A stretch of DNA of 64,000 bases from Helicobacter ganmani. GTDB taxonomy: Bacteria; Campylobacterota; Campylobacteria; Campylobacterales; Helicobacteraceae. The notes beneath the pieces were generated by a model. The model made no database searches. It saw nothing but the letters and a program-made list of their open reading frames with translations, and was not told the origin of the DNA. The translations under genes were made by a program, and so were the position numbers. Positions 25,436 to 34,851 of the stretch are shown here, piece after piece; position 1 is the first letter of the stretch, and each line of letters starts with the position of its first letter. The stretch lies in NCBI RefSeq assembly GCF_003364315.1, contig NZ_NXLS01000001.1, forward strand, positions 186,001 through 250,000, in the 5' to 3' direction.

Positions 25436-27850
25436 TTGTTTTTGCGATTCTACCGCGCAATTTTAAATGCTCCAAAACTTACACTCACCTTTTGTGCGAT
25501 AATTTTTTTTGTTTTTGGCTTTTTCGCACTTAAATTACCCATTGATGCAAGTTCGGATAGTTTGATACTAGAAAATGACAAAGATTTTAAAACTTACGAT
25601 TCTATTATCAAAAATTACACTACACAAGATTTTCTTATTTTGGCTTTAAGTCCAAAAAAAGGAGATGTTTTTCATCACGACTTCTTGACAACCCTGCAAA
25701 ACCTTACCAACGATTTAAAACAGATTCCACAAATAGATGGAATCTTGAGCATTCTCAATGCACCCTTGCTTAAAAGTGCGCCGAATTTGGAGCTGCAAGA
25801 ATCCCTCAAGGCGAATCTTACCCTGCTTTCTGCGCAAACAGATTTTGAATTAGCAAAACAAGAACTCCTCCACCACCCCTTTTATACGCAAAATCTCATT
25901 TCCAAAGACCTTAAAACAGCGGGAATTTTAATCTATCTCAAAAACAATACGCGCTTAGAACAATTAAGAGAGCTTAAAAATACCGAAACAAACGAATCCC
26001 AAAAGCAAGAAATCCAAAAACTCATTGAGCAAGAAAAAGGGAAAGTTCAAACACAAAATGACGTAACCATTACGATGCTCAAAAATCTGCAAAACAAATA
26101 TGAGGGCTTGCAAATTGGTGGAATCACACTGATTGCTAGTGATATGATTGCCTATGTGAAATCCGACCTCATCACCTATGGGACAAGCCTTAGCGTGATT
26201 TTGGCTTTGATGCTTTGGGTATTTTTTGGACATTTGCGATTCGTTTTTTTGACGCTTCTTATTTGTCTTTTTACCCTCGTAGTCAGCAGTGGAATCTTTG
26301 CCGCATTTGGGTTTAAAATTACGGTAGTTTCCTCTAATTATGTTTCTTTGTTGCTCATTATCAATGTTTCTTTGGTTGTGCATTTAATCGTAGCCTATTT
26401 AGAGTTTTATTCCAAATTTCCTAAAGCTTCGCAAAAAAATCTCCTCTATGCGACGCTTTTAACTAAACAAATGCCAAGTTTTTTTGCAGCTTTTACAACA
26501 ATGATTGGCTTTCTTAGCCTTATTTATTCCAATATTTTACCCATTATCCATTTGGGTATTGTGATGAGTCTTGGTGTGAGCGTTGCACTGCTCTTTACCT
26601 TTGTGCTATTTGCAAGCGTTTCAGCTCTCTTAGATAAGCCAAAACATACCACAAAACTTTCTACAAGACAGCAAAGATTCTTAGAATTTTGTGCCAATCT
26701 AGCAATCCGCAAGTCAAAAATGATTTATTTCTTTGCGATTCTTTGCGTTGCCTTCAGTCTTTATGGAATCCAAAACCTAAAAGTTGAAAACAGCTTTGTA
26801 AATTACTTTAAAGATTCTAGCCAAATCAAACAAGGCTTACTCAAAATTGATAAAGATTTGGGTGGCACGGTGCCTTTGGAGATTCTCCTTACCTTTCCAA
26901 ACAAAGTAACACAATCCTCAATAGACGATGAATTTGAAGCAGAATTTAACTCACTAGAATCGCAAGACACTTATTGGTTTGATAGCCAAAAACTAAGATT
27001 AGCCAAAATCGTGCATAACTACTTAGAGGACAATCCTTATGCTGGCTCTGTTTTAAGCTTGCATAGTTTGGTACGCCTAATAGGCAATCTAGGAATTAAC
27101 GCCGATGATTGGACGATTGCATTTCTCTATAAAAATGCACGGGACACTCTTAAAGCGCAAATTTTCACGCCTTATGCAAATTTAGAGCAAAATCAATTAC
27201 GTTTTGTTCTGCGCACTTTTGATTCCAATCCCACCCTAAAGCGCAATGACTTTATTATTCAAATCCGCAAAGATTTAGAATCCTTGCTACAAAATGAAAA
27301 AGTGCAAGTGCAAGTCAATGGTGTAATGGTTTTGTATAATAACTTACTCCAAAACCTTATTTCCTCGCAGGTGGATACTTTGAGCTTTGTGATTGGAATT
27401 ATCTTCCTAGTTTTTTTGTGGATTTTTAGAAATCTCAAGCTTGCCATTATTGCGCTTTTAACTAATATTCTTCCTTTGAGCGCAATTTTTGGAATCTTAG
27501 GCATTAGTGGGATTCCATTAGACCTTATGGGGGTTACGATTGCCGCAATCTCCCTTGGGATTGGCGTAGATGATGTAATTCATTACATTCATCGCTTTAA
27601 GGCAGAAATCAAGAATCATTCCCTCCAAGACGCGATTTTGGAATCTCACGATTCTATTGGAAGTGCAATGTATTACACGACTTTCATTATTGTGGTGGGT
27701 TTTTGTGCGATGATGAGCAGTAATTTTATCCCTACAATTTATTTTGGATTCCTCACCACCCTTGTAATGTTGCTTATGTTACTTAGCGCACTTCTCTTAC
27801 TTCCTGCCCTACTCAATAGTTTTTGCAAAATAAGCGCATTACGATTCTAA
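25436..27850 (+). CDS. MMPL/RND-family lipid transporter of the Mla-like operon
   Basis: The protein has two repeats of one helix, a large periplasmic loop and a five-helix bundle, the RND/MMPL plan. Positions 1-35 start FLRFYRAILNAPKLTLTFC, with SSDSLILEND after the first helix. The second half closes with GIPLDLMGVTIAAISLGIGVDD, in which the charged pair of RND proton paths lies. I place the start at TTG 25436, directly after the mlaC stop (804 aa). The frame is open upstream to a GTG at 25370 inside mlaC. It probably replaces the MlaFEDB ABC complex (inference from the operon). Confidence 0.85.
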   Translation: MFLRFYRAILNAPKLTLTFCAIIFFVFGFFALKLPIDASSDSLILENDKDFKTYDSIIKNYTTQDFLILALSPKKGDVFHHDFLTTLQNLTNDLKQIPQIDGILSILNAPLLKSAPNLELQESLKANLTLLSAQTDFELAKQELLHHPFYTQNLISKDLKTAGILIYLKNNTRLEQLRELKNTETNESQKQEIQKLIEQEKGKVQTQNDVTITMLKNLQNKYEGLQIGGITLIASDMIAYVKSDLITYGTSLSVILALMLWVFFGHLRFVFLTLLICLFTLVVSSGIFAAFGFKITVVSSNYVSLLLIINVSLVVHLIVAYLEFYSKFPKASQKNLLYATLLTKQMPSFFAAFTTMIGFLSLIYSNILPIIHLGIVMSLGVSVALLFTFVLFASVSALLDKPKHTTKLSTRQQRFLEFCANLAIRKSKMIYFFAILCVAFSLYGIQNLKVENSFVNYFKDSSQIKQGLLKIDKDLGGTVPLEILLTFPNKVTQSSIDDEFEAEFNSLESQDTYWFDSQKLRLAKIVHNYLEDNPYAGSVLSLHSLVRLIGNLGINADDWTIAFLYKNARDTLKAQIFTPYANLEQNQLRFVLRTFDSNPTLKRNDFIIQIRKDLESLLQNEKVQVQVNGVMVLYNNLLQNLISSQVDTLSFVIGIIFLVFLWIFRNLKLAIIALLTNILPLSAIFGILGISGIPLDLMGVTIAAISLGIGVDDVIHYIHRFKAEIKNHSLQDAILESHDSIGSAMYYTTFIIVVGFCAMMSSNFIPTIYFGFLTTLVMLLMLLSALLLLPALLNSFCKISALRF

Positions 27851-27888
27851 TAAATTCTAATTTCAATTTTCTCACAAAGGGTTAAAAA

Positions 27889-29472
27889 TTACAAAAACTC
27901 ATAATGCTCAAGATTTAAAACTACATCTTGATTATATTTATCCCATTGCAACGAATAAATACAGCCGATTTTCTGCCCTACATTTTCTCGCAAATCCTTA
28001 AAAAACGCCAAGCCATTATGCCTTGCTCCATTCTCTTGCAATTTCACATTACTATGTCCTGCACCAAAATAACGCACATCAACAATCTGCGCTTCTGTAT
28101 AGAATCTAGGCAAAAGATTGTCTTGCCCAAAAGGCTCAAAATCCTGAATCATTCTAAACAAATCCTTTCGGACTAAATCCAAAGGTAATCTACCTAGCAC
28201 TTCTTTAAAGCGCGTTTCTTGCATAGGAATGCCCTGCTGATACTGAAACTTCATTAATTGCATTCTAAAGCTTTCTAAATTTTCCAGTCTTAAGCTCAAT
28301 CCCGCTGCACCAATATGTCCGCCAAAAGCTACCAGATATTCCTTATTGGCTTCTAAAACCTGCATACAATCCACGCTCACAGAGCGCATACTGCCTTTTA
28401 AGATTCCGTCTTTTAAAGTCAAAACAATACTAGGCTTCAAAAAATCCTCACTTAATCGCGCAGCAATAATGCCAATAATCCCTTCGTGCCAAGATTCTTT
28501 AAATACCAAAACAAAAGGCAACTCTTGAGAGTTTTTTTGCGCAAGAAACATTTCTTTTGCCTCTTCGTAAATTGTATTTTGCAAGCTTTTGCGCTTAGCA
28601 TTTAAATCTAACAATTTTTTAAGATATTGTTTGGATTCTGAAAACTTATCTGTAACTAAAAAACGATAAGACAAAAGAGCGTGCTCCATTCTACCCGCAC
28701 AATTCAGCAAGGGTGCAATATAATAGCTAATTAATTGCGCGTCCAAATTGTATTTTGAAAAATGTTCCCTCAAGTGAATCAATGCAATTCTTTGACTTTG
28801 ACGCAAGACTTCTAAGCCCTTTTTAAGCAACACGCGATTGATTCCACGCAATGGCATCACATCGCTTACAATCGCAAGTGCCAACAAATCCAAAAATTCT
28901 ACCATCTGCACTTTTAACTTCATTTCATCTTTTAGCGCAGCGCATAAATACCACGCCACACACGCGCCGCAGATTTCAGGCTCTGGAAAATCATTAGAGA
29001 GTTTAGGATTGCAAATCAATGCCTCCGGTAATTCCTCTTGTGGCGTATGATGGTCTGTAATAATGAGCTCAATCCCCCTTTCTTGACAGATTTTTGCTGC
29101 CTCTATTGCATTGATTCCATTATCCACGGTAATAATCATATCGCAATCTAGTCGCGCAATAATCGTTGAAGACAATCCATAGCCATCTGAAAAACGATTA
29201 GGAATCTCAATCTCTATTTTGTAATGCAGTTTTTTAAAAAATTCATAAAGAATTGCGCAAGATACCACGCCATCTACATCATAATCCCCCACAACAACAA
29301 TTTTTTGATTTTGGTGGATTGCTTGTGCAATCTTTTTCGCAATTTCCGATAAATTTTTGAGCTTTTGGGGTAAAGGTAAATCCTTTAAACTCATAATCGT
29401 ATCGTCTCGGAAACGTTCGGATAGTTTTGAGTGGATTGCTTCTTTGGTTAGCAAATCTAAATGTGGAATCAA
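27889..29472 (-). CDS. recJ: RecJ, single-strand-specific 5'-3' exonuclease
   Basis: The 527 aa DHH-family nuclease acts in recombination and mismatch repair. Phosphoesterase motifs are [13 protein letters not shown] (motif I), TVDNGINA (motif II), ITDHHTPQE (motif III DHH) and, further on, [11 protein letters not shown]-like [13 protein letters not shown]-terminal DHHA1 part with [13 protein letters not shown] follows. The start is TTG at 29472, overlapping the pyrG stop by 4 nt. Length is typical of Helicobacter RecJ. Confidence 0.95.
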   Translation of the reverse strand: MIPHLDLLTKEAIHSKLSERFRDDTIMSLKDLPLPQKLKNLSEIAKKIAQAIHQNQKIVVVGDYDVDGVVSCAILYEFFKKLHYKIEIEIPNRFSDGYGLSSTIIARLDCDMIITVDNGINAIEAAKICQERGIELIITDHHTPQEELPEALICNPKLSNDFPEPEICGACVAWYLCAALKDEMKLKVQMVEFLDLLALAIVSDVMPLRGINRVLLKKGLEVLRQSQRIALIHLREHFSKYNLDAQLISYYIAPLLNCAGRMEHALLSYRFLVTDKFSESKQYLKKLLDLNAKRKSLQNTIYEEAKEMFLAQKNSQELPFVLVFKESWHEGIIGIIAARLSEDFLKPSIVLTLKDGILKGSMRSVSVDCMQVLEANKEYLVAFGGHIGAAGLSLRLENLESFRMQLMKFQYQQGIPMQETRFKEVLGRLPLDLVRKDLFRMIQDFEPFGQDNLLPRFYTEAQIVDVRYFGAGHSNVKLQENGARHNGLAFFKDLRENVGQKIGCIYSLQWDKYNQDVVLNLEHYEFL

Positions 29473-31118
29473 AGAGGATCTTTAAGAGCGTATTTTAAGG
29501 ATTGTTTAATAAATTCTAAAATTACCAAATTGGGTGCTTGCAAGCGGGAAGTAAATTCTGGGTGGAATTGCACCGCAACAAACCAAGTATGTTCTTTTAG
29601 CTCAATTGCTTCAATTAAGCCTTTGCTCTCGCCGCTTACAATCATACCTTGCGATTCTAGCTTAGAGCGATAATTGGGATTTGCCTCATAACGATGTCTG
29701 TGTCGCTCTTTGACTATCTTTTGTCCTCCATAAGCAGCTTGCAATTTACTGCCCTCTTTTGTATGACATTCGTATTCTCCCAAGCGCATTGTGCCTCCCA
29801 TAGGCGAAGTATGTGTGCGAATCTGCTCCCTGCCTTGCTGGTCAATGAAGTTCTCAATCAAATAGATTGCAGGCTCTTTTGTATTTGGGTTAAATTCCAT
29901 AGAATCCGCATCGCTAATCCCAAGCACATTGCGACAAAACTCCAAAATCGCCAATTGCATTCCCAAGCAAATCCCAAGAAATGGAATCTGATGGATTCGC
30001 GCAAACTCTATGGCTTTCATCTTTCCGACAATCCCTCTTTCACCAAAACCACCGGGCACAAGGATTCCATTCACATATTTAAGACTATTAAGAGCCTCCT
30101 CGCTTTTCTCTAGCTCCTCACTATCAATCCATTGAATATTCACTTTTGTATCTAGATTCGCTCCCGCGTGAATTAACGCCTCCGTGAGTGATTTGTAGGA
30201 TTCTTTCAAAGTTAAATATTTCCCTACAAATGCGATAGTTACTTCATTTTGTGGTGCTAAAATTTGCTTAACAAGCAAATCCCATTCTTTCATATCAGGC
30301 TTAAATTCAGGCAACTTTAAAAATCTAGCAATAGGCACTAGCATTCCCTCTTTGAGAAAATTCAGTGGCATTTGATAAATGCTTTTAGCATCTTGTGCCA
30401 TAATCACGCAATCATAATCTACATCACAACTCATAGAAAGCTTATTTTTTAATTCTTTTGGAATCTCCTTTTCTGTGCGTGCAATAATAATTTGTGGCGT
30501 GATTCCGATTCTGCGCAACTCTTGCACGCTATGCTGTGTCGGCTTTGTCTTTAACTCACCTGCCGCACGAATTAATGGAATCAAAGTTACATGCAAACTA
30601 ATCACGCGTTCGATTCCATATTCGTGCTTCATTTCACGCATTGCTTCTAAGAAAGGTAAGCCTTCAATATCCCCAACGGTGCCACCTAACTCAACAACGA
30701 GAATCTCTTTTCCCTCACCCGCTAATCGGATTCTATGTTTAATCTCATCTACAATATGAGGAATCACTTGAATCGTTTTTCCCAAATATCCACCCTTGCG
30801 CTCTCTATCAATCACGCTTAAATAAACTTGCCCTGTTGTAAAATTGTTTTTAGAAGAAAAATTCATATTCAAGAATCTTTCATAATGTCCGATGTCCAAA
30901 TCTGTTTCCGCACCATCTTGGGTTACAAAAACCTCTCCGTGTTCTAGCGGACTCATTGTTCCGGGATCTACATTGATATAAGGGTCAATCTTTAAGATTC
31001 CAACTTCAAAACCAGAATTTTTAAGCAAAGTTGCAATGGAAGACGATGTGATTCCTTTGCCTAACGAACTTAAGACGCCACCGGTTACAAAGATATATTT
31101 TGTTTCAAATTTGGACAT
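29469..31118 (-). CDS. pyrG: PyrG, CTP synthase
   Basis: The 549 aa enzyme makes CTP from UTP, ATP and glutamine. The synthetase half starts [20 protein letters not shown] (P-loop). The glutaminase half has PGGFGERG, the nucleophile motif [11 protein letters not shown] and the His/Glu motif [11 protein letters not shown]. Length is normal. It is cotranscribed with recJ (4 nt overlap) and is a close neighbour of fliF-dxs in H. pylori as well. Confidence 0.97.
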   Translation of the reverse strand: MSKFETKYIFVTGGVLSSLGKGITSSSIATLLKNSGFEVGILKIDPYINVDPGTMSPLEHGEVFVTQDGAETDLDIGHYERFLNMNFSSKNNFTTGQVYLSVIDRERKGGYLGKTIQVIPHIVDEIKHRIRLAGEGKEILVVELGGTVGDIEGLPFLEAMREMKHEYGIERVISLHVTLIPLIRAAGELKTKPTQHSVQELRRIGITPQIIIARTEKEIPKELKNKLSMSCDVDYDCVIMAQDAKSIYQMPLNFLKEGMLVPIARFLKLPEFKPDMKEWDLLVKQILAPQNEVTIAFVGKYLTLKESYKSLTEALIHAGANLDTKVNIQWIDSEELEKSEEALNSLKYVNGILVPGGFGERGIVGKMKAIEFARIHQIPFLGICLGMQLAILEFCRNVLGISDADSMEFNPNTKEPAIYLIENFIDQQGREQIRTHTSPMGGTMRLGEYECHTKEGSKLQAAYGGQKIVKERHRHRYEANPNYRSKLESQGMIVSGESKGLIEAIELKEHTWFVAVQFHPEFTSRLQAPNLVILEFIKQSLKYALKDPL

Positions 31119-31205
31119 TACAAACCTCTAAAAATTAAAATGTTATTATACTTTTAAGCAAGTTAATTTTTGCTTTTTACAGGCATTCGCAAAGAACTTT
31201 CCGCT

Positions 31206-31562
31206 TTAAGTTGAACGAATTTCTCTATTTTTCTTGCCCCATTCACACATAGAATCCAAAATAGGAATCAATGTCTCCCCTCTTGCAGAGAGGCGATACT
31301 CTACCTTTGGTGGAATCTGTGGATATTCTTTGCGTTCTATTAATTTATCTCGTTCAAGCTCTTTAAGCGCATTGGTTAATGTTTTAAACGAAACTCCCTG
31401 CAAATAACGTTTCATCTCATTATATCGCACAACCTCAAAACGAAAAAGACAATACAGAATACTCATTTTATATTTCCCCGCAATCAGTGAAAGAGTATAG
31501 GCAAAGGGTGAATCTTTTAAGCATAAATCGTGTGAAAGTTGTGTAGGACAAGTGTTTTGCAT
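31206..31562 (-). CDS. HxlR-family (MarR-like) transcriptional regulator
   Basis: The 118 aa winged-helix protein shows the HxlR pattern: AGKYKMSILYCLFRFEVVRYNEM, then LTNALKELERDKLIERKEYP and VEYRLSARGETLIPILD. The N-terminal Cys (CPTQL, residue 4) and Cys15 are candidates for thiol-based sensing of quinones or aldehydes, known in related HxlR proteins such as YodB. It is divergent from mdaB, with palindromic sites between them, so it probably controls mdaB (inference). Confidence 0.88.
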   Translation of the reverse strand: MQNTCPTQLSHDLCLKDSPFAYTLSLIAGKYKMSILYCLFRFEVVRYNEMKRYLQGVSFKTLTNALKELERDKLIERKEYPQIPPKVEYRLSARGETLIPILDSMCEWGKKNREIRST

Positions 31563-31589
31563 TTTTATTCCTAAATTTTTTAAGAAATT

Positions 31590-31668
31590 ATACTCTCTTT
31601 TTAGTGAGTATCATACTTTAATTTTCGTATTGCACTTATTTAAAGTTTAATTTATAATTCTTAAGAAT
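31590..31668. promoter_or_regulatory. Candidate operators in the hxlR-mdaB divergent region
   Basis: Three symmetric sites lie in the 148 nt divergent gap: ATACTC-N10-GAGTAT at 31590-31611, AGTAT-C-ATACT at 31607-31617 overlapping it, and the perfect 12 bp palindrome ATTCTTAAGAAT at 31657-31668. HxlR regulators usually bind such dyads next to their own gene and the divergent target. Confidence 0.5.
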
Positions 31669-31710
31669 TTTTGCGCAAGATTCTTAAATAAAATTTTAAA
31701 AGGAGTAAAA

Positions 31711-32298
31711 ATGCAAACGATTCTGCTACTGAATGGCGGTAAGGCTTTTTGTGAATCCGGCGGCAAACTTAGCGCGGCTTTGCAAGAAGTGGCAAAAGAG
31801 ACTTTAGAATCTTTAGGCTTGAATGTGATAGAAACACACATTGATAAAGGTTACGATGAAACCCAAGAAGCTCAAAAGATTCTAAGCTCTGATGTTTTAA
31901 TTTGGCAATTTCCGGGCTGGTGGATGGGCGAACCTTGGATTGTTAAAGAATACATTGACAAAGTCTTTATGGCAGGAGCTAAGACAGGTCAATTTTTAAT
32001 AGGAGATGGACGCCACAGAGACAATCCAAACAAAAACTATGGCACAGGCGGCTTACTAAAAAGAAAAAAATATCTGTTTAGCACGACTTGGAATGCTCCG
32101 CTCAACGCATTTGAAGATAAAAACGAATTTTTTGGAGGAATCGGCATAGACGGAGTAAATTTGCATTTACATAAAGCACACGAATTTGTAGGAATGTCTG
32201 CATTACCTAGCTTTACTTGCTATGATGTAGTAAAGAATCCTAAAGCAGAACAATATATTGCAGATTATAGGGCACATTTGCGCAAAGTCTTGGGATAA
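31711..32298 (+). CDS. mdaB: MdaB-type NADPH quinone reductase
   Basis: The 195 aa flavodoxin-fold enzyme reduces quinones by two electrons and protects Helicobacter against oxidative stress. Diagnostic stretches are LWQFPGWWMGEPWIVKEY (about residues 68-85), NYGTGGLLKRKKYLFSTTWN and HEFVGMSALPSF. The ATG follows AAAAGGAG. It is divergent from an HxlR regulator and 6 nt upstream of an NTF2-like gene. Confidence 0.92.
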   Translation: MQTILLLNGGKAFCESGGKLSAALQEVAKETLESLGLNVIETHIDKGYDETQEAQKILSSDVLIWQFPGWWMGEPWIVKEYIDKVFMAGAKTGQFLIGDGRHRDNPNKNYGTGGLLKRKKYLFSTTWNAPLNAFEDKNEFFGGIGIDGVNLHLHKAHEFVGMSALPSFTCYDVVKNPKAEQYIADYRAHLRKVLG

Positions 32299-32304
32299 AT
32301 CCAA

Positions 32305-32793
32305 ATGAGCAAATGTAAGAATCTCAAACGCAGAGGCTTTTTAAAAACTTCCGTAAAAATTGCGGGTGTATTGGCTTTTGGAAGCACACCAAATTGCTTT
32401 GCAAGTTATAATAAAATTAAAGGAGAAAAAATGACAAAAATTAGTGAATACGAAGCGATTATCCAAGTGATACAAACCTACCTAGAAGGCTCAAATCAAG
32501 GCAAAAGTGAAATTGTTAAACAAGCCTTTGCCAAAGATGCCATTATGCAAGGCACAAACAAAGATGGTAGCCTAGTGAGTGGAAGTATAGAGAATCTCTA
32601 CAAAGTGCTTGATGAAAGTGGAGAGGCAAAAGACACAAAATCTCGCATTGATGTGCTTTATGTTGATGAGAGTATCGCGAGTGTTCGGGTGATAATAGAA
32701 AATTGGCATGGATTAAACTTCACAGATTTACACCAGCTTTTTAAGAGCAATGGCAAATGGAAAATCGTCGCAAAGGCGTATCATACATATTAG
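32305..32793 (+). CDS. NTF2/SnoaL-like protein with a twin-arginine N-terminus and a possible second start
   Basis: From ATG 32305 the product is 162 aa. Residues 1-33 form a Tat signal (KRRGFLKTSVKIAG, then small residues and NCFA). The rest is a compact alpha+beta domain typical of the NTF2-like/lumazine-binding superfamily (IIQVIQTYLEGSNQGKSEIV near its start, FKSNGKWKIVAKAYHTY at the end). The ATG at 32431 has a much stronger ribosome site (AAAGGAGAAAAA) and would yield a 120 aa cytosolic form. It is the second gene after mdaB. The substrate is unknown. Confidence 0.75.
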   Translation: MSKCKNLKRRGFLKTSVKIAGVLAFGSTPNCFASYNKIKGEKMTKISEYEAIIQVIQTYLEGSNQGKSEIVKQAFAKDAIMQGTNKDGSLVSGSIENLYKVLDESGEAKDTKSRIDVLYVDESIASVRVIIENWHGLNFTDLHQLFKSNGKWKIVAKAYHTY

Positions 32794-32858
32794 ACAATCT
32801 TGAGCAAGATTTAAGCGTGAGCCAAAGAATTGCAGGTTCTTGAAGCTCACAAAATTTA

Positions 32859-33065
32859 TCAATTGACTTCAAACAAATCTCTTTGTTTTAAATATTTCTT
32901 CATCAGCTTTATTGCCCAATTATAATGGCTAGAATCACGCTCATTATAATCAAACAATGCAAGTTGCATTTCGTTAGACATAGAATCAATCAACACAAAG
33001 AGTTGTTCAAAGTTTGCTTGGCTTTGGTGCAATAAGTCGGTTTTGGCAGTTGGGCGGAGATTAAT
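32859..33065 (-). pseudogene. Remnant of a small gene, possibly ClbS/DfsB (DUF1706)-like N-terminus
   Basis: This minus-strand frame is open for 68 codons (stop 32859-32861) but has no ATG or GTG start. Only an ATT follows the AAAGGAG site, at unsuitable spacing. The peptide begins NLRPTAKTDLLHQSQANF and continues EQLFVLIDSMS, resembling the first helix of DUF1706/ClbS four-helix proteins, and it ends early at KQRDLFEVN. Full-length relatives are about 160-170 aa. It fills most of the 285 nt between the NTF2-like gene and the next gene. I read it as a decayed gene; family assignment is tentative. Confidence 0.4.
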
Positions 33066-33078
33066 ACTCCTTTATCGC

Positions 33079-33897
33079 TTAAACTATAATTTGATTATCT
33101 AAAGTAGCCATATAATCTTTATATTTTTTAATCAATTCTGTTTCAATTTTTAAAAGTTTATATAATTGAACATATGGAACCATCATATTTGAATCTAATT
33201 CTCCTCTTTGTAACTTTCCAAGCCAATCATGTGATGGATCTTTTATATATTTCATAGCTATATCGATCATTTTTTCTTTACCAAAATAAGCTGTCATATT
33301 CCCCAATATTGCTCCTCTCATGTCGTATTCAATTGATTTTTTTACAAATTCCATAATGATTCTCTCTAGTTCTTTGTTATATTTAAAGTCAATATTTTGA
33401 ATCATGTCAATCATATAATTTCGTAATATTTCTTCTATTTCATAAAACGATTCTATTGATGATTTAGATATTCCTTCGCACAGATATAATGAACATTTAT
33501 ATAAATCGCACATATCTTCAAACTCAAATTGAGACGATAACCTCAATGGATTAATTTCATTTCTTCTTTCTATTGGTGTAATCACACAATTAAAATACAT
33601 TAAATATCTTATAATTAAAACATGTATGAACCTGTTATATCTTTTTATTTTTAAGTTTTCTTCCCTATGATCCTCTTTCTCATTTTGTCTATCTATAAAA
33701 TGCTGAACGAACGAAATAGTTATGATAATTCCAAGTAAATTGGTTGCTAAACTAAAAAGTGTATTGTTTATATTGTTGCTAAAATTTTCATAATCCAAAC
33801 ATATAGCTACCAATAATAGAATAATACTTATCACAAATAACGTAATTGAGACAATTCCCGCTGCACTTTTTATCCATTTTTTCATTTTATTTACCAT
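33079..33897 (-). CDS. AT-rich accessory membrane protein, function unknown
   Basis: From ATG 33897 (AGGCAGG site just upstream) the product is 272 aa; the frame is open to a TTG at 33930. Two transmembrane helices lie in the first 80 residues (IVSITLFVISIILLLVAICL and LFSLATNLLGIIITISFV). They are followed by a charged stretch and a helical cytosolic domain of about 190 residues. No family is recognised. The DNA is visibly more AT-rich than the neighbours and uses ATA/AGA-type codons, which suggests transfer. It lies directly after the CfrBI-like restriction gene on the same strand, so it may have arrived with that system. Confidence 0.55.
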   Translation of the reverse strand: MVNKMKKWIKSAAGIVSITLFVISIILLLVAICLDYENFSNNINNTLFSLATNLLGIIITISFVQHFIDRQNEKEDHREENLKIKRYNRFIHVLIIRYLMYFNCVITPIERRNEINPLRLSSQFEFEDMCDLYKCSLYLCEGISKSSIESFYEIEEILRNYMIDMIQNIDFKYNKELERIIMEFVKKSIEYDMRGAILGNMTAYFGKEKMIDIAMKYIKDPSHDWLGKLQRGELDSNMMVPYVQLYKLLKIETELIKKYKDYMATLDNQIIV

Positions 33898-33963
33898 AAA
33901 TACCTGCCTTATAGCATTGTTTAGAGACAATTATAGTGCTTTTTGTTTTTTCATTTTCTATTC

Positions 33964-34851
33964 TTACCCAATTGTGTCGGGTACTTGCTTATGTGGAATC
34001 CCTAATTTTTCTAAAATCACCCTAAAGTCCCCTATACAATTTTGATTATTTTTGAGTTCCAAATATTCAATTCCTAAAGACTTCAATTGGTTTTTATTTT
34101 GGATACTTAATGTATCTGCTATGAAAATATCAGTATCCCTCGCAATTACAGCATCAGCAGATTCTGGATTACCTTTTCCCATTAGTTTCACTTCAATTCT
34201 ATATTCTTTACTCTTATTAAAATTATAGAGCTTAAAATCCACCTCTCTATCAAAATCAAGTTCTCCGTTTTTCTTAAAAACTTCACTATTGATAAAATCC
34301 TTTTTAACTCCACATTTTTGGCATAATACTAACATTAAAGGCTTCTCAACCCTTTTACCTATACTGCTCCAAGCTCCACCTCTTAAAGCAATTTTCTTTG
34401 TTGCTAACGCATTGATAACCAATAAACTCTCATTTAAGTTTAGTTCTACCGAAATTTCCTTATAAGAAATCTTTAAATTAATTCCAATATTTTCACAACT
34501 ATCTCCTAAAGAATCTAGCAACGATTCTAAATAATCAATATTAGCATTGGCTACATTTAATACAATTTCTTTTGTTGCACTCCCATAAATATTCGCAATA
34601 GTCTTTTTATTCATACCCGCAAAAATTGCTGCTTCACTTGGCTCAATATTAACATTATTAATAAAATACGCTTTATACCAATCCAAATTAATGCTCTCAT
34701 CGTTTAATTTTGCTTCTAAAATTTGCCTGAAAAAATCTAAAGTAAAATCTAAAAACTCTAAATTAATTGCATTGATAACTTCCTCTCTATAATCCTCCCC
34801 TTTTAAGAGTTTTTCTATGGTTTTACTGATAACAATGCTATCAAATCTCAT
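33964..34851 (-). CDS. Type II restriction endonuclease, CfrBI-like
   Basis: The 295 aa protein resembles the CfrBI family: LLKGEDYREEVINAINLEFL near the start, and a C-terminal nuclease core in which VDFKLYNF and YRIEVKLMGKG provide a D...ExK PD-(D/E)XK pattern. The start ATG at 34851 overlaps the methylase stop by 11 nt. The partner methylase is directly upstream, so this is a complete type II system. CfrBI itself cuts CCWWGG; whether this enzyme shares that target is unproven. Confidence 0.78.
   Translation of the reverse strand: MRFDSIVISKTIEKLLKGEDYREEVINAINLEFLDFTLDFFRQILEAKLNDESINLDWYKAYFINNVNIEPSEAAIFAGMNKKTIANIYGSATKEIVLNVANANIDYLESLLDSLGDSCENIGINLKISYKEISVELNLNESLLVINALATKKIALRGGAWSSIGKRVEKPLMLVLCQKCGVKKDFINSEVFKKNGELDFDREVDFKLYNFNKSKEYRIEVKLMGKGNPESADAVIARDTDIFIADTLSIQNKNQLKSLGIEYLELKNNQNCIGDFRVILEKLGIPHKQVPDTIG

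Noticed and set aside
27851-27888. Terminator between the RND transporter gene and recJ
   Set aside because: The 38 nt convergent gap is only A/T-rich; no stem of useful length can be formed.
30475-30759. Plus-strand frame opposite pyrG
   Set aside because: Antisense to an unambiguous CTP synthase; no ribosome site or family features.
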